A DNA stretch of 64,000 nucleotides from Thamnaconus septentrionalis (GCA_009823395.1 CM020501.1:31225361-31289360), one strand, 5' to 3'; positions 1 to 14,300 are shown, numbered from the stretch's first letter. Notes: generated by a model not told the origin, from the sequence alone. A program made the numbers and translations.

Positions 1-1243
1 CAGACAACTCTTGGCATACTTTGCTAATTGTCGTCCCCATAATTTTGTGGCTCTGAATTTACTAGAGATATTCTGGCTTCATTTAAAAGGACAGCAAATT
101 GTAACAGCAACACAGAGGTAATGCAAGAGTTGCTGAAGTCACGCTCCACTTAACTACCGACCACAGCAAAGGTTGCAAGTTGAAAACTCTTTCCTGTTTA
201 GAGTAAATATAGACCACACTGCAGCAGAATCGATTTGTGAGGCAGCTAGCTTGGTATTTATTCTGAGTCGTGGGACTCTATTTCTTACTATACTTTATTT
301 ATTTATTTTTTTACACAGTCCAGTATTTAATTATTCCAAATGTGAATGTTTAAATTGTATCTGGACAGAGAAAGTAATGCCAAATAGATTAATATTTATT
401 TGCAAAAGGAAATCAGTGGGAGAAACACAACCAATCTGAAAAGAGATCTCAAGTCCGACTGAAGATGGCAAGTCAGTTTACCGCGCTACAGTTAACCTAG
501 TTAAGCACATTCATTTGCTGACCATTAACCATTGTTAGAGCCGCTTTGTCAAGTTGGGCTGGCAGATATGTTGGCCTATAGGGAGAAACTGCATCTACTT
601 TTTGTTTTCTTCTTCTCAGATTCTAATAAACCTGGTTGAAAACCATGGAAGGTCCCAGACCACTGTTTTGGTTGGCTTTTAAATATTTTGTTCACTTGAT
701 TGTACTTTTATTTCAGAAACAATTATACCCACAGGCCACTGTAGCATGGTAAACTGTAGCATGGTAAACAGCAGCATGGTAAACTGTAGGATGGTAAACT
801 TCCTCGCCATCTTTGGTTCAACTTCAGGTCTCAGTTCCCATTGGTTGTGTTCTTCTCTGACTGGTTTTGAGAGGGACCCAACTGCAGTGACAGGGCGCCG
901 CCATACATCCAATCCATGCCAGAAGTCTCAAACGGAAGTTTCTTCTTCGTGTAATGTATCGCTTAGTCGGCGTCCAAACCGATTGTCATGTCGGCCATCT
1001 TGTCTGCAGCAAGGTACTCTTCCTGTTTTCGAGGGCAGCGGCCGGCAGAGTAGGAAAGTGGTGGATCAGCAGAGATCTACTCCCTCCTTCAGATGGAGCT
1101 CGGCAGCCATTCTAGCATTTAGCATTTTAGTTTCAATCATGTTAAGCCTCTTCAGCCGTGGCCTCACCATTCTTCTCAATAGACCTTTACCTTTAACTCT
1201 GATTTTATGAGTAAAACAAACAAGTATTTATGCTCCTAACGTC

Positions 1244-1244
<1 letters not shown>

Positions 1245-1278
<34 letters not shown>
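1245..1278 (+). repeat. (CTG)n trinucleotide microsatellite
   Basis: About eleven perfect CTG units ending in CAG are visible. No supported coding exon covers them, so this is treated as a non-coding microsatellite. Confidence 0.95.
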
Positions 1279-1758
1279 AGATGACGGACGGAGACCATGG
1301 CCGTGTCCAAAACCACTCACTGCTCACTATATTCTGGATTCAGCATTTTGTAGTGGAGTCTGAATTCTGAGTGAACGTCAACATTCACTGTATAATTCAC
1401 TACATTGATTTGTGAAAAGCAGTGGACAACCAATGGTCGTTTGCCGTGCAATGTGTTCCAGCATGCACTGCATTATTCCCACCAATGGGGGAGTAACAAC
1501 CTGATGGTGCAATTTAACTAATGTGAAAACCAAATAACAACAAAAAACAACACCTGACTTTACCCACTAGGTGGTGTAGTTACTTGACACTTAAATAGAT
1601 TGTAATACACAAGAGCAGGGCAGACATTTATGCATATTTCCGAAATAAATATAAAATGTTAAGTATTCAGTATTAGCTATGCATATTTTCCGAAATAAAT
1701 AAATAAAAGCTTAAGTATTCAGTATTAGTTATTTTGAGAATACTATCTATGAAATTGA

Positions 1759-1806
<48 letters not shown>
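1759..1806 (+). repeat. (AC)n dinucleotide microsatellite
   Basis: An uninterrupted AC run of more than twenty units lies in the intergenic left flank. Confidence 0.97.
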
Positions 1807-1807
<1 letters not shown>

Positions 1808-2549
1808 ACAGACATTAACAGTTATTTTTCTATATTTTGTCGGTTCGATGTTTCTCAGCGGTCTTTTCTTCAAGATTAAACCCCCTGTATATGTAGTGGT
1901 TTGATTTCAGACCAAATCGAGTCCCCCTATGTATATAAAATATATGTATATAAGATAAGGGCCGAGTAAACAGTAGCTCGAAAGTTTCGTTTTTCTTTGT
2001 TCAGGAATAAAAAGTTGATACTGCCATCATGCAATTTATGTTTGGAAAAGTTCATTTCTATCTGTTTTATTGTGCAGCTAACACTGCTTTCCAGGTGGGA
2101 GGAGGGGGTGGTGGTGGTGGAAACAAAGCCTCTTTAGTTGACGCGCTGCGTTCAGCTGCGCTTTCTGCGTTACAAAATAAGTTATTATTGCCCTAATGCT
2201 GTTGTTTAGTAGTGTGTTGTCCTGTTCAGGATTAGTTGTTTTTTTAGTTTTTATTTTATTTTTATCATTTTTATTTTTTTCTCTCTCAGCTTCAGGAAAT
2301 GTCAAAAAGAAGAAGAAAAAAAAAAGCAACACATTTACTGTTGTGTTTAGTCAGTTGTTATTGTGATACTTGTTGCGTTTGGTAATTATATATTTGGCGT
2401 TGTGTTTAGCATTCCAAGGCAACATAAACATGTCAGACGGGCTGGGGGATCGTGACCACAACACGCCTCAAGCACCACTAAACAACTTCGTGACTAAATT
2501 TCAACGCATTTAGCAACTTTATTTTAAGCCACGTCAAAACCTTACCTGG

Positions 2550-2770
2550 ATATGTTGTTGACGTCGGTAACCGCAGCGCACCACGCCAGCTGCGAGTGAG
2601 CTGACAAACCGCCTGTTCGGACGTGATAACGCCACAGCCGATACGACCACCGAGTTACGTTCAAGAGCGATTTGTCTCCGTTTAACGAGGAAAAACTGTT
2701 GCTTAATCACCGACGCGTTCCCGTGACTGCGCTGTGGAGTTGGAGGGGGTTTAAAGTGCCGTGGGCCGCC
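2550..2770. promoter_or_regulatory. CpG-rich promoter-like patch
   Basis: CpG dinucleotides are far denser here than in the AT-rich sequence around it. Good 5' splice-site sequences sit next to the patch: TCCAG|GTAAGG on the minus strand at about 2,546 and CACAAG|GTAAGC on the minus strand near 2,783. A plus-strand GCAG|GTAAAG lies near 3,068. This suggests a promoter with a non-coding first exon of an unseen gene, possibly transcribed leftward out of the window. No coding exon could be tied to it, so the gene is unknown. Confidence 0.35.
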
Positions 2771-3250
2771 TACTCTGTGCTTACCTTGTGTTGTTTGTTT
2801 GGGGAGATTTTGAAGAATATACTAGTATCTGGATATGCAATTACACAACAAAAAGTCGTCAGGATATCACCGCGATTAAAATGTAGCGATAAACCGTTGC
2901 GTTTCGGGAATTCATCTCTTATTATTGCTAAGTGGCTTGAGCAGTAGAACACTTGTTGGGGCCATAAGGATCCCTCCAAACGAAACGTCTTTGTATCAGG
3001 ACGTTTTATTCTGAAAAGTTGCAAACTGAGAGCAGAAGTTTCAATGAATCCTCCTTTCATCAGTGCAGGTAAAGAACTGCGTCTCACGTTTTCATCCCCC
3101 CGCTGTACAGCAAGAAGCTAAAGAAAAGACTCCACACTGACCTTCTTACTTGGCAGACAGTGTCTAGACAGAAGGAGGAGAGAGGTTTCATCTTTTAAAC
3201 AGCTATGGGTGGAATAGAGCTCGAAATGTAACCGTGATTTGTGGATTGTT

Positions 3251-3282
3251 CCATCCATCCATCCATCCATCCATCCATCCAT
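3251..3282 (+). repeat. (CCAT)n tetranucleotide microsatellite
   Basis: Eight consecutive CCAT units. Confidence 0.95.
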
Positions 3283-3859
3283 CTAAAAGCTTGTGAGGTC
3301 AGTGCTCAGAATTGTGACTTTTTCCTATTGCTTCAACTTCAACTTGATATGCCTAACACTGTTAATCTATAATCTATCTATAATCATGCTATTTTCCCCC
3401 CCTTATATTTATTATTTATTTTACATTTCTTTCCATATATATTATTTTGAAGCAGGCTATAGAAGTAAATGCATATGGGTTCTTTGTGATTCTTTCTGGC
3501 ATCAATTATTGGGCATCAGTGTGACTTCTGAACTCTTTGTCACCAGTCAGTGTGTAGTCAGTCTTGAAGAGGCAAGAAGACTCAGTCGGCTGCGGATAAC
3601 AGCAGTGAACGTTGAAGGTAAAAGAACTTACTTTCAGTTTGTGTACCGGTATGTTGTGCGTCATATCAGATCAGTCACGGCTTTGTAGTTCAGAGAATGA
3701 TAGAAAAAAATGGAATTGAAACTATGACGTATGTTCGGTGGCCTGCAGTTATCCTGAGACACCTTCACATGTTGACCCTGTGATTATATAGCTGTAGAAA
3801 TATGATGTAACTTTGATCAGTCACATTAAAGTCGTGGCTGTTCTGCACTGGCTCGCTAC

Positions 3860-3899
<40 letters not shown>
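3860..3899 (+). repeat. (ATA)n trinucleotide microsatellite
   Basis: About thirteen AAT/ATA units without interruption. Confidence 0.95.
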
Positions 3900-3900
<1 letters not shown>

Positions 3901-4364
3901 ATAAATGAGGCTTTTATTCACATGCTACAAAGTCACAGTGAAACGTAACAATACATGTAGCTCCTATTAGGTTTGGGCAAGTGTTCCCATAGACACTACC
4001 ATTAGCTAACGCTACCATTAGCTAACAGTGGGGCATTTGAATTTGGTCTCTAAATAGCTACTTAAGCCTATTTCCATAAGCAATAGCTGAGCTCGCAGAA
4101 CTGGAGGCCCCTTGCAGCTGCACTTGCTGCTTGTTACGTCACTGGCACTGGCACTGAGTGTGAACACAAGAGTAATGGCAGTGCCACAAGATGGCGAGTC
4201 ACACAAAGCGCTCATCAGATTTTTTTCTATATCATTATTATTATTATGCATCCATTCTATATACCCTATAAGTTGATTACTTGTGACAGAATTTGTATCT
4301 TATAAAGACTTTGAAACTTAAAAGCAACACGGATGTGTTTCCAATGTGACCAGCAGAAAGCACA

Positions 4365-4367
<3 letters not shown>

Positions 4368-4397
<30 letters not shown>

Positions 4398-4398
4398 T
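4368..4398 (+). repeat. (ATC)n trinucleotide microsatellite
   Basis: About ten ATC units. Confidence 0.95.
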
Positions 4399-4567
4399 GG
4401 TTTTTATTATTTATTTTATCAAGCAGCCATTAATGTCGTATTAGACTCGAAGGAAGTTACATGTTGATCTTGTGGTTTCTGTTTTAATTTGCAAAGTTTT
4501 AATAATTAATCTCTAAACATCCGTCTCAACCGCTGCTGTGTGGGGAAGGTGCCATTTACTGGCCATG

Positions 4568-4568
<1 letters not shown>

Positions 4569-4618
<50 letters not shown>
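4569..4618 (+). repeat. (TG)n dinucleotide microsatellite
   Basis: About twenty-five uninterrupted TG units. Confidence 0.97.
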
Positions 4619-4621
<3 letters not shown>

Positions 4622-5199
4622 CAGAGAGTGAGAGATGTAGACACAGGCAACTGAGAGATTAATGAAGAAAACCAGTTGAATGCAAAAATCAGGTCATGAA
4701 ATGCTCCTGCCAGTAAATCCTATGCAACACTGACAGCTGTTAATAAAAATAACAGATAACAGATGTTCATCACAGCAGCAGTGGCTTGGCAGGGCAGTGG
4801 CAACTGCCTCAGACAGCGGCAGCTGGAGTGGGAGGCAGGAAGTGCCACTAGGAGCTGCCGCTGCCACTCACTGGGCCAGCCCCAGCTGTCAAAGGTGTAA
4901 TAATGAATAATCTACTCTGTTGGGTTGATATATTTGTCAATGTGATTCTGATGGAGTCAGTGCCAGAACCTCACCACACGTCACTGGATGTTTGTGTACA
5001 GATGTAGGGAGTAAAAGTAAAAAGTCCTCAGAAAAAAAATCCTCAATACTCTGTGCAGATACCTGAAAAATCAAAGTAAGTACAGTAACACAGCATTTGT
5101 ACTTTGTTACTTCTCACCACTGGTATAGCATAGTATAGAAATGTACATTTCAAAGAACAGACATTTTGAATACAGACCAAATGTGAACATTAGTCTTGA

Positions 5200-5205
5200 T
5201 TTATT
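5200..5205 (-). terminator. Candidate ncf4 polyadenylation signal
   Basis: An AATAAA hexamer reads on the minus strand only about 11 nt after the ncf4 stop codon. It would give an unusually short 3' UTR, so a more distal signal may be the one used. Confidence 0.3.
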
Positions 5206-5215
5206 AGCTTGTGTT

Positions 5216-7606
5216 TTAGGGTTCTGTGCTATAAACAGAAAGGTCAGAGGACAAGGTGACGTGCAGCTCCCAGGGAAACTGATTGACAGGTCTTTTGAAT
5301 TTGCCCTGTTGATATCTGCTCTCTCGAATCATCAGCTGAACGTCTTCATCGTCAAGAATACGGATGAGATCACCTTCAGGATCACGGTAGTTCAGGGCAA
5401 TATCATCTACCTTGAAGACATCCCTAAAAAAAAACACATTTTTGTCCATTACTTTCATGTGAAGAACAGAAAAAAATGATGACACTAGTGCTGATGTATA
5501 TTATTGATATACAAAACAACTCCAAGGACTTGACCCTTTTCTAAAATCCAAAATAAGACATGCTAAATTGCATGTTCATATTAAAAGATGAATGTTTATT
5601 TTTTTTTCCAATCATAATCTTTACCTTGGGCTAATTGTTCCTTCTAAACCTTCTCCTTGTCTCGATTCTTGCCCCAAACTGCCTTTCCTTTAGCAGAACA
5701 AGGCTATATTAAAACTCCACTGTTGTATTTCTAATTCACACCTTCATTCACTGGGTTGCCCATCTGATACCTCTGACACCTACTTCTGTGTAGGACTGCA
5801 AAAGTCTTTCCAAGCTTCGACCTGATTCGGGTTGGTCACATTGTGATATTTAGGGTGGGTATACGTCTCAATAGGTGTCCAACAGTGCATAGATGTATTT
5901 CCTATTATAGTTCAGATTCCTTACGGATCTGGAGCTATGTTGCTTGACCTACCTCATACGAGACAAGAGGTCGCTGTACGTTGGCTCGATGGAGAGGTCC
6001 TCTTGTACACAAATATCTCTAGAGAAGACAAAAGACATCATCATGGCTACGCTCACAGCGCATTGGACTTCTGTTATTATTCAGTTCGCTGGTTAACTGT
6101 AAATACAAAATTGGGAACGGCTCATCAGTCCGACCTCCCATTAGTCCGACAAATTGTGCATTGTTCAAACCTCCCAATAGGGTTAGGGTTAGGCCGGTTG
6201 GGGGGGTTACGGGGGTTAGGGTTGGTTAGGGTTAGGTTGAGTTAGGGTTGGGGGTTAGGGTTGGAGTTAGGGTTAGGGGGGTTATTTGGGTTAGGGAGGT
6301 GGAGCACTAATGCCATGCTCCCATACAAAACATGGGGGGAGATGATTGTTTTCACTTACATGCATGAGACTTCTGATGTCTTTATTTTTTATAATTGTGT
6401 TTTTTAAATCAAAGACATTCTTACAAAAAACACACACATGATCACATCATCATTACCTTGTATCAACTCCAGAGCTGGAGAGCAGGAAGCAGTGCAAGCA
6501 GCTGTAGGTTGGTAATTCGCCTTCGGCCTCTGCGTCACCAGTTGGGAGGGGCTTAATGATCTTCACAAAGGACTGTGGGAATATACCAGTCTGGTTGTTC
6601 ACTGTGCCCTGAGAGAAGACAGAGAGTGTTGAAGCAGAGGGTTGAGGAATCATGTTCAAGCAGATCAAATGTCATTTTAAGCTCATGCTTGGTCAACTTG
6701 TATGATCTGATGATTGAGATCACAGAATATCAGAGTGTGTGGCTCCAGTCTGAACTAAATTCTCCTTCAAGGTGGACACTGATACACTCCACACAGTCAG
6801 CTGGCATGGCCGATTCAGAGACTGATGACATTCACGTCTTTCTTTCACTAATCCACAAAATACTAAATGGAGTTCAAATGCAGCGATCCTCTGCACCTTG
6901 CTTTCCGCACACATTTACACACTAAAGGCTGGCTTCTGGCCCACTGGGAGAAATGTGGGCTTCATTGTCTTAACCAAACCTTCAACAGAGGGATATTCTG
7001 GATTCCAACTGCAGGCAGGCTAGTGGAGGGATCCCGCAACACCAGGACCATGATTGAACCCCCAACCTCCCAGTGTGAGGGTGGGCACTCTGCCACTAGA
7101 CCACTGAGCTGGTCCAGTGCAAATGACAGACTTTGGACAGTCACCACACAATCTACCAATCCTGTATGTTGTCTTCACCCACAGAACAAAAACAATACTT
7201 CCTACTGGCATTGATGCAAAGTTGCAAATAAGAACAAATCAGTATTTTGCAGTGTTGCGTAACATTTTATTATCAGCCTTTATTGTTAGCATCTTAGATC
7301 TGGAAAGCAGGGCAATGATGAGTGCGTGGCCTCCTCCTTCAAGTTGATTCTTCCTCTCCCACTACACCAGCTTCCACCTCCTCTCTCCAACTCTCTCTCT
7401 CTCTCTCCCTCCCTCTTTCTCTCTCTCTTACTCTCTCTCTCTCTCTCTCCATGTTCCAGCTTTATGCTCATTCTCTCGCTTCCTTTCCTTCTTTGTGACA
7501 AAGGGGAAAAAATCTCTGACAACTGACACCAATGTTTCTGTCCATTAGCGTTCATGTTATGATTTGCATGTAGCGCCCGAAGAGTGCAATTATTTATACA
7601 TTTAGC

Positions 7607-7677
<71 letters not shown>

Positions 7678-7849
7678 AAATAAATAAACGTGACAAACAG
7701 ATATGGTAAATGGTAACTGGACTGCACTTATGTAGCCTTTCCAGCACCTTCATGGTACCTCGAAGTGCTTTACAATGGCCTGTCATTCACCCATCCACTC
7801 CCACACACCAATGGGTGTAAAATATGTTTTTATTTTGCACTGCAAAGGT

Positions 7850-7893
<44 letters not shown>

Positions 7894-10800
7894 GTGGCAG
7901 CAGTCACCTGCTGCTGTAGAGACGACGCCTCCTCTGGGAGTCTCTGCATCCTGTTTAGTCTGCAGTCACTTACATCAAATGACCAGACAACTCACACTCG
8001 CAGCATTTTACAACATCCAACTGGCATTGGTTGGGACCTTTTTTTGTTGTTGTCTATTTCTATCTCTGCATCTCTCTTTCGCTCTCTCTCTCTCTCCGCT
8101 TTCCTCTCCCCCCCTCCCTTCCGCTGCCCTGCCATCATTTTTTCTTCTGCGCTCACTCTCATCATCCTTTCTTTTCTCATCGTTTATATCACCATCCCAC
8201 TCCACCTCCTGTACATCCTTCTCTTCCCTCCCCCTCGTTGCTTGTTCTCCTCCTACCGTCCCGCTCCACACATCCTCAACTTTTCATTTCACCCCCTGCC
8301 CTTCCTACTATGCCGCTCTCTCTCCCCTCTCACTCTACCACCGTTTCTCTGTTCTCACCTCAAGCCAGTCGGCGTTGATTCGCTGCAGCAGGAAGATCAC
8401 GTCTCCCTTCTTCAGGTTCAGCTCTGCTTTGCCGCTGCCACGAAAGTCAAACGTAGCCTAGGACACATACATAGAAACACACAGTTGAGTGAGCGCAAAG
8501 AGCGGCAGAGGAAACGGACGGACAGAGCGATAAGACGGTGAGAACAGACAGGTAAGACCAGCTTCCGCTGGGAAAGATGATGTTATTTTCTTCAAAAGTA
8601 TTATTTTCTAGGTGATGATGATGACGATGAGAAACTCTAAGAGTAAGAGAAGTGTTTGGAGAATGAAAAGACTGAGGTCAGTCAAATGCCTTTGTGATAT
8701 CGACGGAAAGAAACAACTTGGAAAAGTAAAGAGACTTGCTACCAAAGATGGGAACATATTCAGTTTTCAAGCAGTTCTGTTTGTGGGTTTCAGATGGAGA
8801 AACGCAGGAATGTTTAACTGTGTTGGCAGAACCTTTGTGAGTCATTGAACATGTTAGTAGAACTATAATAAATGCAATGAATCCTGCTTAGCCAACATAT
8901 CTTGAACTTAATATTTCCTTGATTTATGATGAAGATGATCTGGGTGATATGCAATCACCGTGGTCACATGAAGGTGCATGCAAAAGGAGAAACAGGATTT
9001 TGCAGCACAAGTGTGTGAAAGAGCTGAGTGTGAACCGATCAGTGATGAAAAGCAGGGCCTGGATGAGTGACCTGCTAAAGAGTCTCAGCCTGAACAGGTG
9101 ACTTGACACTGGGGCGACCTCCACTGAAGACACTCACACACAGGGGCATTTCAGAGGTACACATTCAAAGATTTCTACGTTCATCTCACACAATGTTATC
9201 ATTTAATGACTCAAATTTCTGCTCATTTTAGCTGTAACACAATCACATTTCGACACTCAGGAGCTCTGACCAGGTCAGGTCAAAAAAAGAAATAAAATAA
9301 AAGCAAAACAGTTTTGGTAGGAAAACTGAAGCACCGTCAGATGATAAAATAACAAAAGAAGTGATACTACAAGGCCAAAAAAGAGTGAAAAATTGTTCAA
9401 GCAGTTGGCGAGAGGTGAAGAAGAGGGGGAGGAAACGTAGGTGGCGATAAGAATAGGACAAGTAAAGCAGAGGTGCAGCGATATGAAGGGTTGTTGTGTG
9501 AGTGAGTGGGTGAGTCAGTCAGTCAGTGAGACAGAAAGTGCATGAAAACTTTGTCAAAAATGCAACAAATCTGTGCGCAGAAAACTCTTTGTGAGAGGAA
9601 GGCTGATCTGCAAGAGAGCGCCACAAAATCCACTGACACCAGCTCATCCCTTCGTGCATTAGGCTCAACAATTATAACTAAAGCAACAATTTTGTTTCAA
9701 ATTGTTGATTGCCCTGAGGGTGGCAAAACAAACCGGCGCTTTAGAAAACACGTCATTAGCAAAAATAGGAAAACGCACCAAATAAATGCTAACGTGAGCT
9801 AACATTGTGCGGGATGTCACCGTTACGGCCCTAAACTCGGAGGGACGACGTCTGTGACCAGGTCCGTTAGGCAGGTCCGTCACCAGCTGCGTTTCCATCA
9901 CCCCTAGAATTGCTCCAAACCTAAATATGGCCATAGAAACTGGTGATGGAAGCAGCTCCACTTGGAAAAACCTCTCAAATATGGCCTTGAGGTTTTGACG
10001 CTTTCATGAGGTGGTTTTTCACACGCATACATATAGAGGAATATCGCAAAAGTGTCATGTGGCAAAAGTGGCATTGACACGTCAGTGGACGTGACGTACG
10101 GGGTCACATGACCAGTTCACTGACCAGAGAAAATGGCGCGTTATGATTGGACGGAGGAGGAGACGCAATATTTTTTTTTACAAGTAACCAAAGAGAAAAA
10201 TAGAACAACCAGTCTGGACAGAAAACACATGTAAACAAATAAAAGCAAACGCAATTCTTGTATAATCTCGCAGGTTGAGATTATACGAGAATTACGGCTG
10301 ATGCTCTTCACACCATTCAATGGAAACACCTGGAAATCGCAATCGTACTTTGTCAAAAGTTGAGAAATATTGGCTTTTATTTTGTGAAAAACCGCTGATA
10401 TTTGAGGTAAGGCTCAGTTTCCAGTGTGGAAGGCTGGGGTTGAGTCTCATTGGCTAGAATTAGCGGCAGGACGACCTGGTTCAGGACTGAGCTCAAACTG
10501 CAGTCAAAGCGGTGAAATCAAGTGTCGTAGCTTTATCGCTAATGTCTGAATCAGCACTACTGTGACAAATACCATGTTGGTATTTGGAGTCATCGGCTAA
10601 GACAAGCTATTAATGATTGTTTGGGTAGAATGAAACAAGCTCTAGTCTGCACTGCAGAAGCACCAGGCAGGACACACATCAGATCAAGAAGCACTCGCTC
10701 TCCTTCCAGAGAAAAAAACTGAAATAAATATTGAGTAGGCTGGCTGCTTCGTGAGTGGATAGCAATGTTTTAGGTTTGTGTGGGAGAGAGGGCGACAAAG

Positions 10801-11227
10801 AGAGAAAATAAAGCAACAACAGAGCAAACACAATTTTTTGGTTAGGATGACGAGGCGGTTGCAGTGGTCAGCACAGTCGCCTGGCAGCCAGCAGCTTGCA
10901 GGGCCTCTCATCTTCTCCCTGCTCTCTGTGGGTTCTCTCCCTGGGTTCTCCAGCTTCCCTCACTGCACAGTTAGAACTTCCTGGCATGGCACACTCAGGC
11001 ATTTTTCACAAGACAACAAACAGACAGGAAAACAGACACACTTGTGACACCCTCGCACCCCAGAGCTCGTCCTCAGCGTCGTCCAGGCCACCCTGGTGGA
11101 CACCCGAGTGAACCAGCGAGCGAGCGGCGGAGCTGGGGAGCTGGGCTTCCTCGAAGAGAGTGTGTGGGCGATCGAGGGAGAGCGAGCTACAGAGTGCTGT
11201 GTTTGGTAATATCTGGAATTTACTAGG

Positions 11228-11258
<31 letters not shown>

Positions 11259-11354
11259 CTGGATACAAATTTCTTTCATTATTACTATTATATTGTGATA
11301 ATAGTAATAGTCTGTATATACCCCTGCACTCAGGGTGCCAGGGCTGTGCTGGAG

Positions 11355-11388
<34 letters not shown>

Positions 11389-14300
11389 GGAAAATTCAGA
11401 GTTTCCAATTCAGCTCACATGCAGGTCTTTGGAGTGTGGGAGGAAGCTGGAGAACCTGGAGAGGACCAGCAGACACATGGAGAACCTGCAGACTACCACG
11501 CAGAAAGACCCCAGGCCCAGAATTGAACCCACAACCTTGTTGCTGTGAGGCAGCAGCGCTGACCACTGCACCACCACGGCGCACTAACATACAACAATGT
11601 CTCGGACAAACTCTGGGCCTGTTTTCACCAGGTGGAGAGAGTCAAACCCCAGACACTGTGTCTGTGACTCAGAGTCGGTCGGCTGAAAGTCACCTGATGG
11701 ATGGATGGCAGGTTTTACTCAACAAACCTGAAGGTCCACCTGTCTGCTCCCTGGAACACCTTCACAACTTCATTGAAGGTTCCTGTTTTATCCCCAGGCA
11801 ATATCAAGCCTTCTTAATGCCGATCCAGAATCAGTTGACGACGACAGTATTGCAAGTCGACCCTGACTGACAGTTTAGTGTTGTGTATGAATTATGTTAT
11901 GTTTAATTTTCAGCTGTTTCTAAATACCTGTGGAGTTGAGCCTAAATAAAAGCAGGGTTCCAGTTTTCAGCTCAAGCGCATGCCCCGCAAACTAGCAAAC
12001 AAACAACAGTCAAACTACGGCATTTACTCACTCAGCAGGTGTTTCCCACCTCGCTCTCTCCGTGTTGCTACTGAGCAGTGTTTCCCCCTCAACAATAGGT
12101 ACAAATTCACAAGATCTCTTCATTCTGGAGGGCTTGAGTACGCTGCGGACTTCCTCTCACAGTTTCCATGGTGACTCGTAGCATCGGCGCTTCATTAACG
12201 TGAGCTTTTTATAGTCGCGCGTGTAAGACAGGGTAAACAAACGTAGGACCGGATCCTCAAAGAAGGCAGAGCAGCAGCAGCAAGCAAAGACATGTTAGGT
12301 GACGCCACCAAGGTCTTGACCCCCATGACACGCAGGCGCAGTAACCTGCAGAAATGCACCTGGCACCTGAGTCCGGGTCGCGGTGCAGTCGGGTTAGCAG
12401 GCTGGGACAGAACGAGGCCGACGACCTGGCAGAGTTTCAAAATCTCCGATTTCTGAACTCTGCTCTGAAAATGCCAGCTTGTGTGTTCCAGGCATTACTG
12501 GCATGCCTGCTTCTCACTGCGACTGCTGTATCATCAATGTCAGTTGCACTGTGATTGATCAAAGATGAAACTGTATAGTTTTCATCTATACTATACAGTT
12601 TTGTGTATTTACAGACTGCTAGTTTTGTGTCTTTATTCAGCACTAATTTTTTTTTTTTTTTTGTCGACGAACACTTAAAAAATTAAAAACACCTTGACAG
12701 CTGTTTGCCAAAGTGTTTGTGTTGTGTGTGTGTGTGTGTGTGTGTATTTTGCACAATGAAACATTTTATGTCGGATTTTTTTTTCCCTTAAAGTTCAACT
12801 GTGTAAAATTTGGCTTGATTTATATCAGTAAAAGCTTCATCTCCTGCCCCTAAATACATTAATCAGAGTGTATAATCGCAGTACAATCAAGTCATTTGAT
12901 TTTCCTACCCTTAAGAGCGGTTCTCATATATATAAGAATGTCTTGCTCCCAGTTAGCCGCCATCTTTCTAAGGAAGCCTGGTGTGGACAATCCCGCCTGC
13001 TTTAAACAAAGGAGGTATCCAGGTTTGGGTGCTCAGGCCTCCGTAGTTCACTGGCAAGCTCAGGAGGGGGAGGGAGAGTGAAAGACCTCTTGATGTCGCT
13101 GTTTCTTCTTCAAAATCTCCAAATTTGACACACTTGACATTGAATGAATGGTTTGACTCCCTCAGGTCAGTGATGTCGACCGTCAGTTCAGTCAGCGCTG
13201 ACTAGAGCGTGAGGCTAAACAGTAACACACTAACCTCAACTGCACACATTAAATAGTACACAAGTGATGCTTGTTTAGGACTTGGGGATTGAAGCGACGA
13301 TCAGTGTTAGTGTCTTCATCAACGCTGCATCACCAAGTGATGAAGGAGCTGTGATAGAATAGAACCTGAGGTATTCATAAGACTCTTGTCTGTCAAACTG
13401 GGTCTAGGAGGCCTTCGTGGATAAGGCGCTGTCTCCAATGCTGCATATTTACATAGAAGAGGGTCATTTTGTGCAAGATGTATGCAAAAGACGAATTGAA
13501 ATCCCTTCATGTGATTTGTGGTGCAGCCGTGTCGCTGCCGGTGCCTTATTGCATTTTCTACTGCTACCTTCACATGCGTTCTGTGGAGAGGATTAGCCGC
13601 AAAAGCCAGGCAATTGCTTTGTGGATCATTTCCAGCCTGGACAACAACAACATGCCTAAACTGAACTGAGAAAGCAAATCACGGGAAAAGGTGACACAAA
13701 AGTGTCTCTGTTCAGTACGCTTGGCCAGAGTCAGATCTTTGAGAGCTGTGTTCGCCAGTGACGCCAACACTAAGTGTGAACAAGTGAACAAAGTGTGAAC
13801 CCTTTTGATCGTCGTGACTCATGAAAGAACGATGCTGAAACATATTTGAGGTCATGAATTCAAGAAAGAGCATTTTTCCATCAGCAACTTGATGGAGGAC
13901 ACTGAGTTCAGAATTTCTACTGCAGATAATTGCTTTCCAGAAATGTATTTTACAGACACTCAAACCCAAAACTAATTTTGGAGTTGAAGATCAGCATTTT
14001 AATTGTGAGGGTGTATGTGCGTGTATTGTAACTAAAGCAACAACATAGCTACAATACATACCTCAGCCCTGGGAGAGGAGAACAGGTCCATCTTTGGTTT
14101 GACTGTCTTCCTGAAAAAGGATTGGCAGAAAGCAGAGGGCGCCTGTCATTACAGAGGCTGAAGATGAGGTCTGTCAATCACTCTCTAGAGTCTAAACCTT
14201 TCTTCTGACACATCTTTTGAGTCATTTTTAGGGGAATCGAAACAGCATGAAATGATTCACCGGGCCAGTCAGGCAGGAAATCAGGCATTTCTGATTTAAC

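Larger units (their letters stand above)
1..5199. other. Left flank with no recognisable gene
   Basis: No reading frame here has the look of a conserved protein, and none joins neighbouring frames through matching splice phases. The longest frames, around 746-1210 and 3293-3688, are low-complexity or hydrophobic and start inside local repeats such as the ATGGTAAACT-type repeats at 746-800. The stretch holds microsatellites and a CpG-rich patch, which are listed separately. It lies downstream of ncf4, so its left part may belong to an unseen neighbouring gene. Confidence 0.6.

Noticed and set aside
746..1210. 154-codon open frame on the plus strand
   Set aside because: It begins inside a tandem ATGGTAAACT-like repeat, has no recognisable domain, and has no neighbouring exon in phase.
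1243..1280. Polyglutamine or polyleucine-coding CTG expansion
   Set aside because: No supported exon contains the repeat in any frame.
6985..7114. Functional tRNA gene
   Set aside because: A- and B-box-like words are present but no complete cloverleaf or anticodon arm is evident, and the unique tail fits a SINE.
7775..8541. Long Ser/Leu-rich open frames on the plus strand
   Set aside because: They arise from a pyrimidine-rich intronic tract. The real coding sequence here is the minus-strand SH3 exon of ncf4 (8457-8359).
10960..11870. Frames of 104-236 codons with Cys-Val or Thr-His runs
   Set aside because: They read through GT/CA microsatellites and a SINE inside an ncf4 intron.
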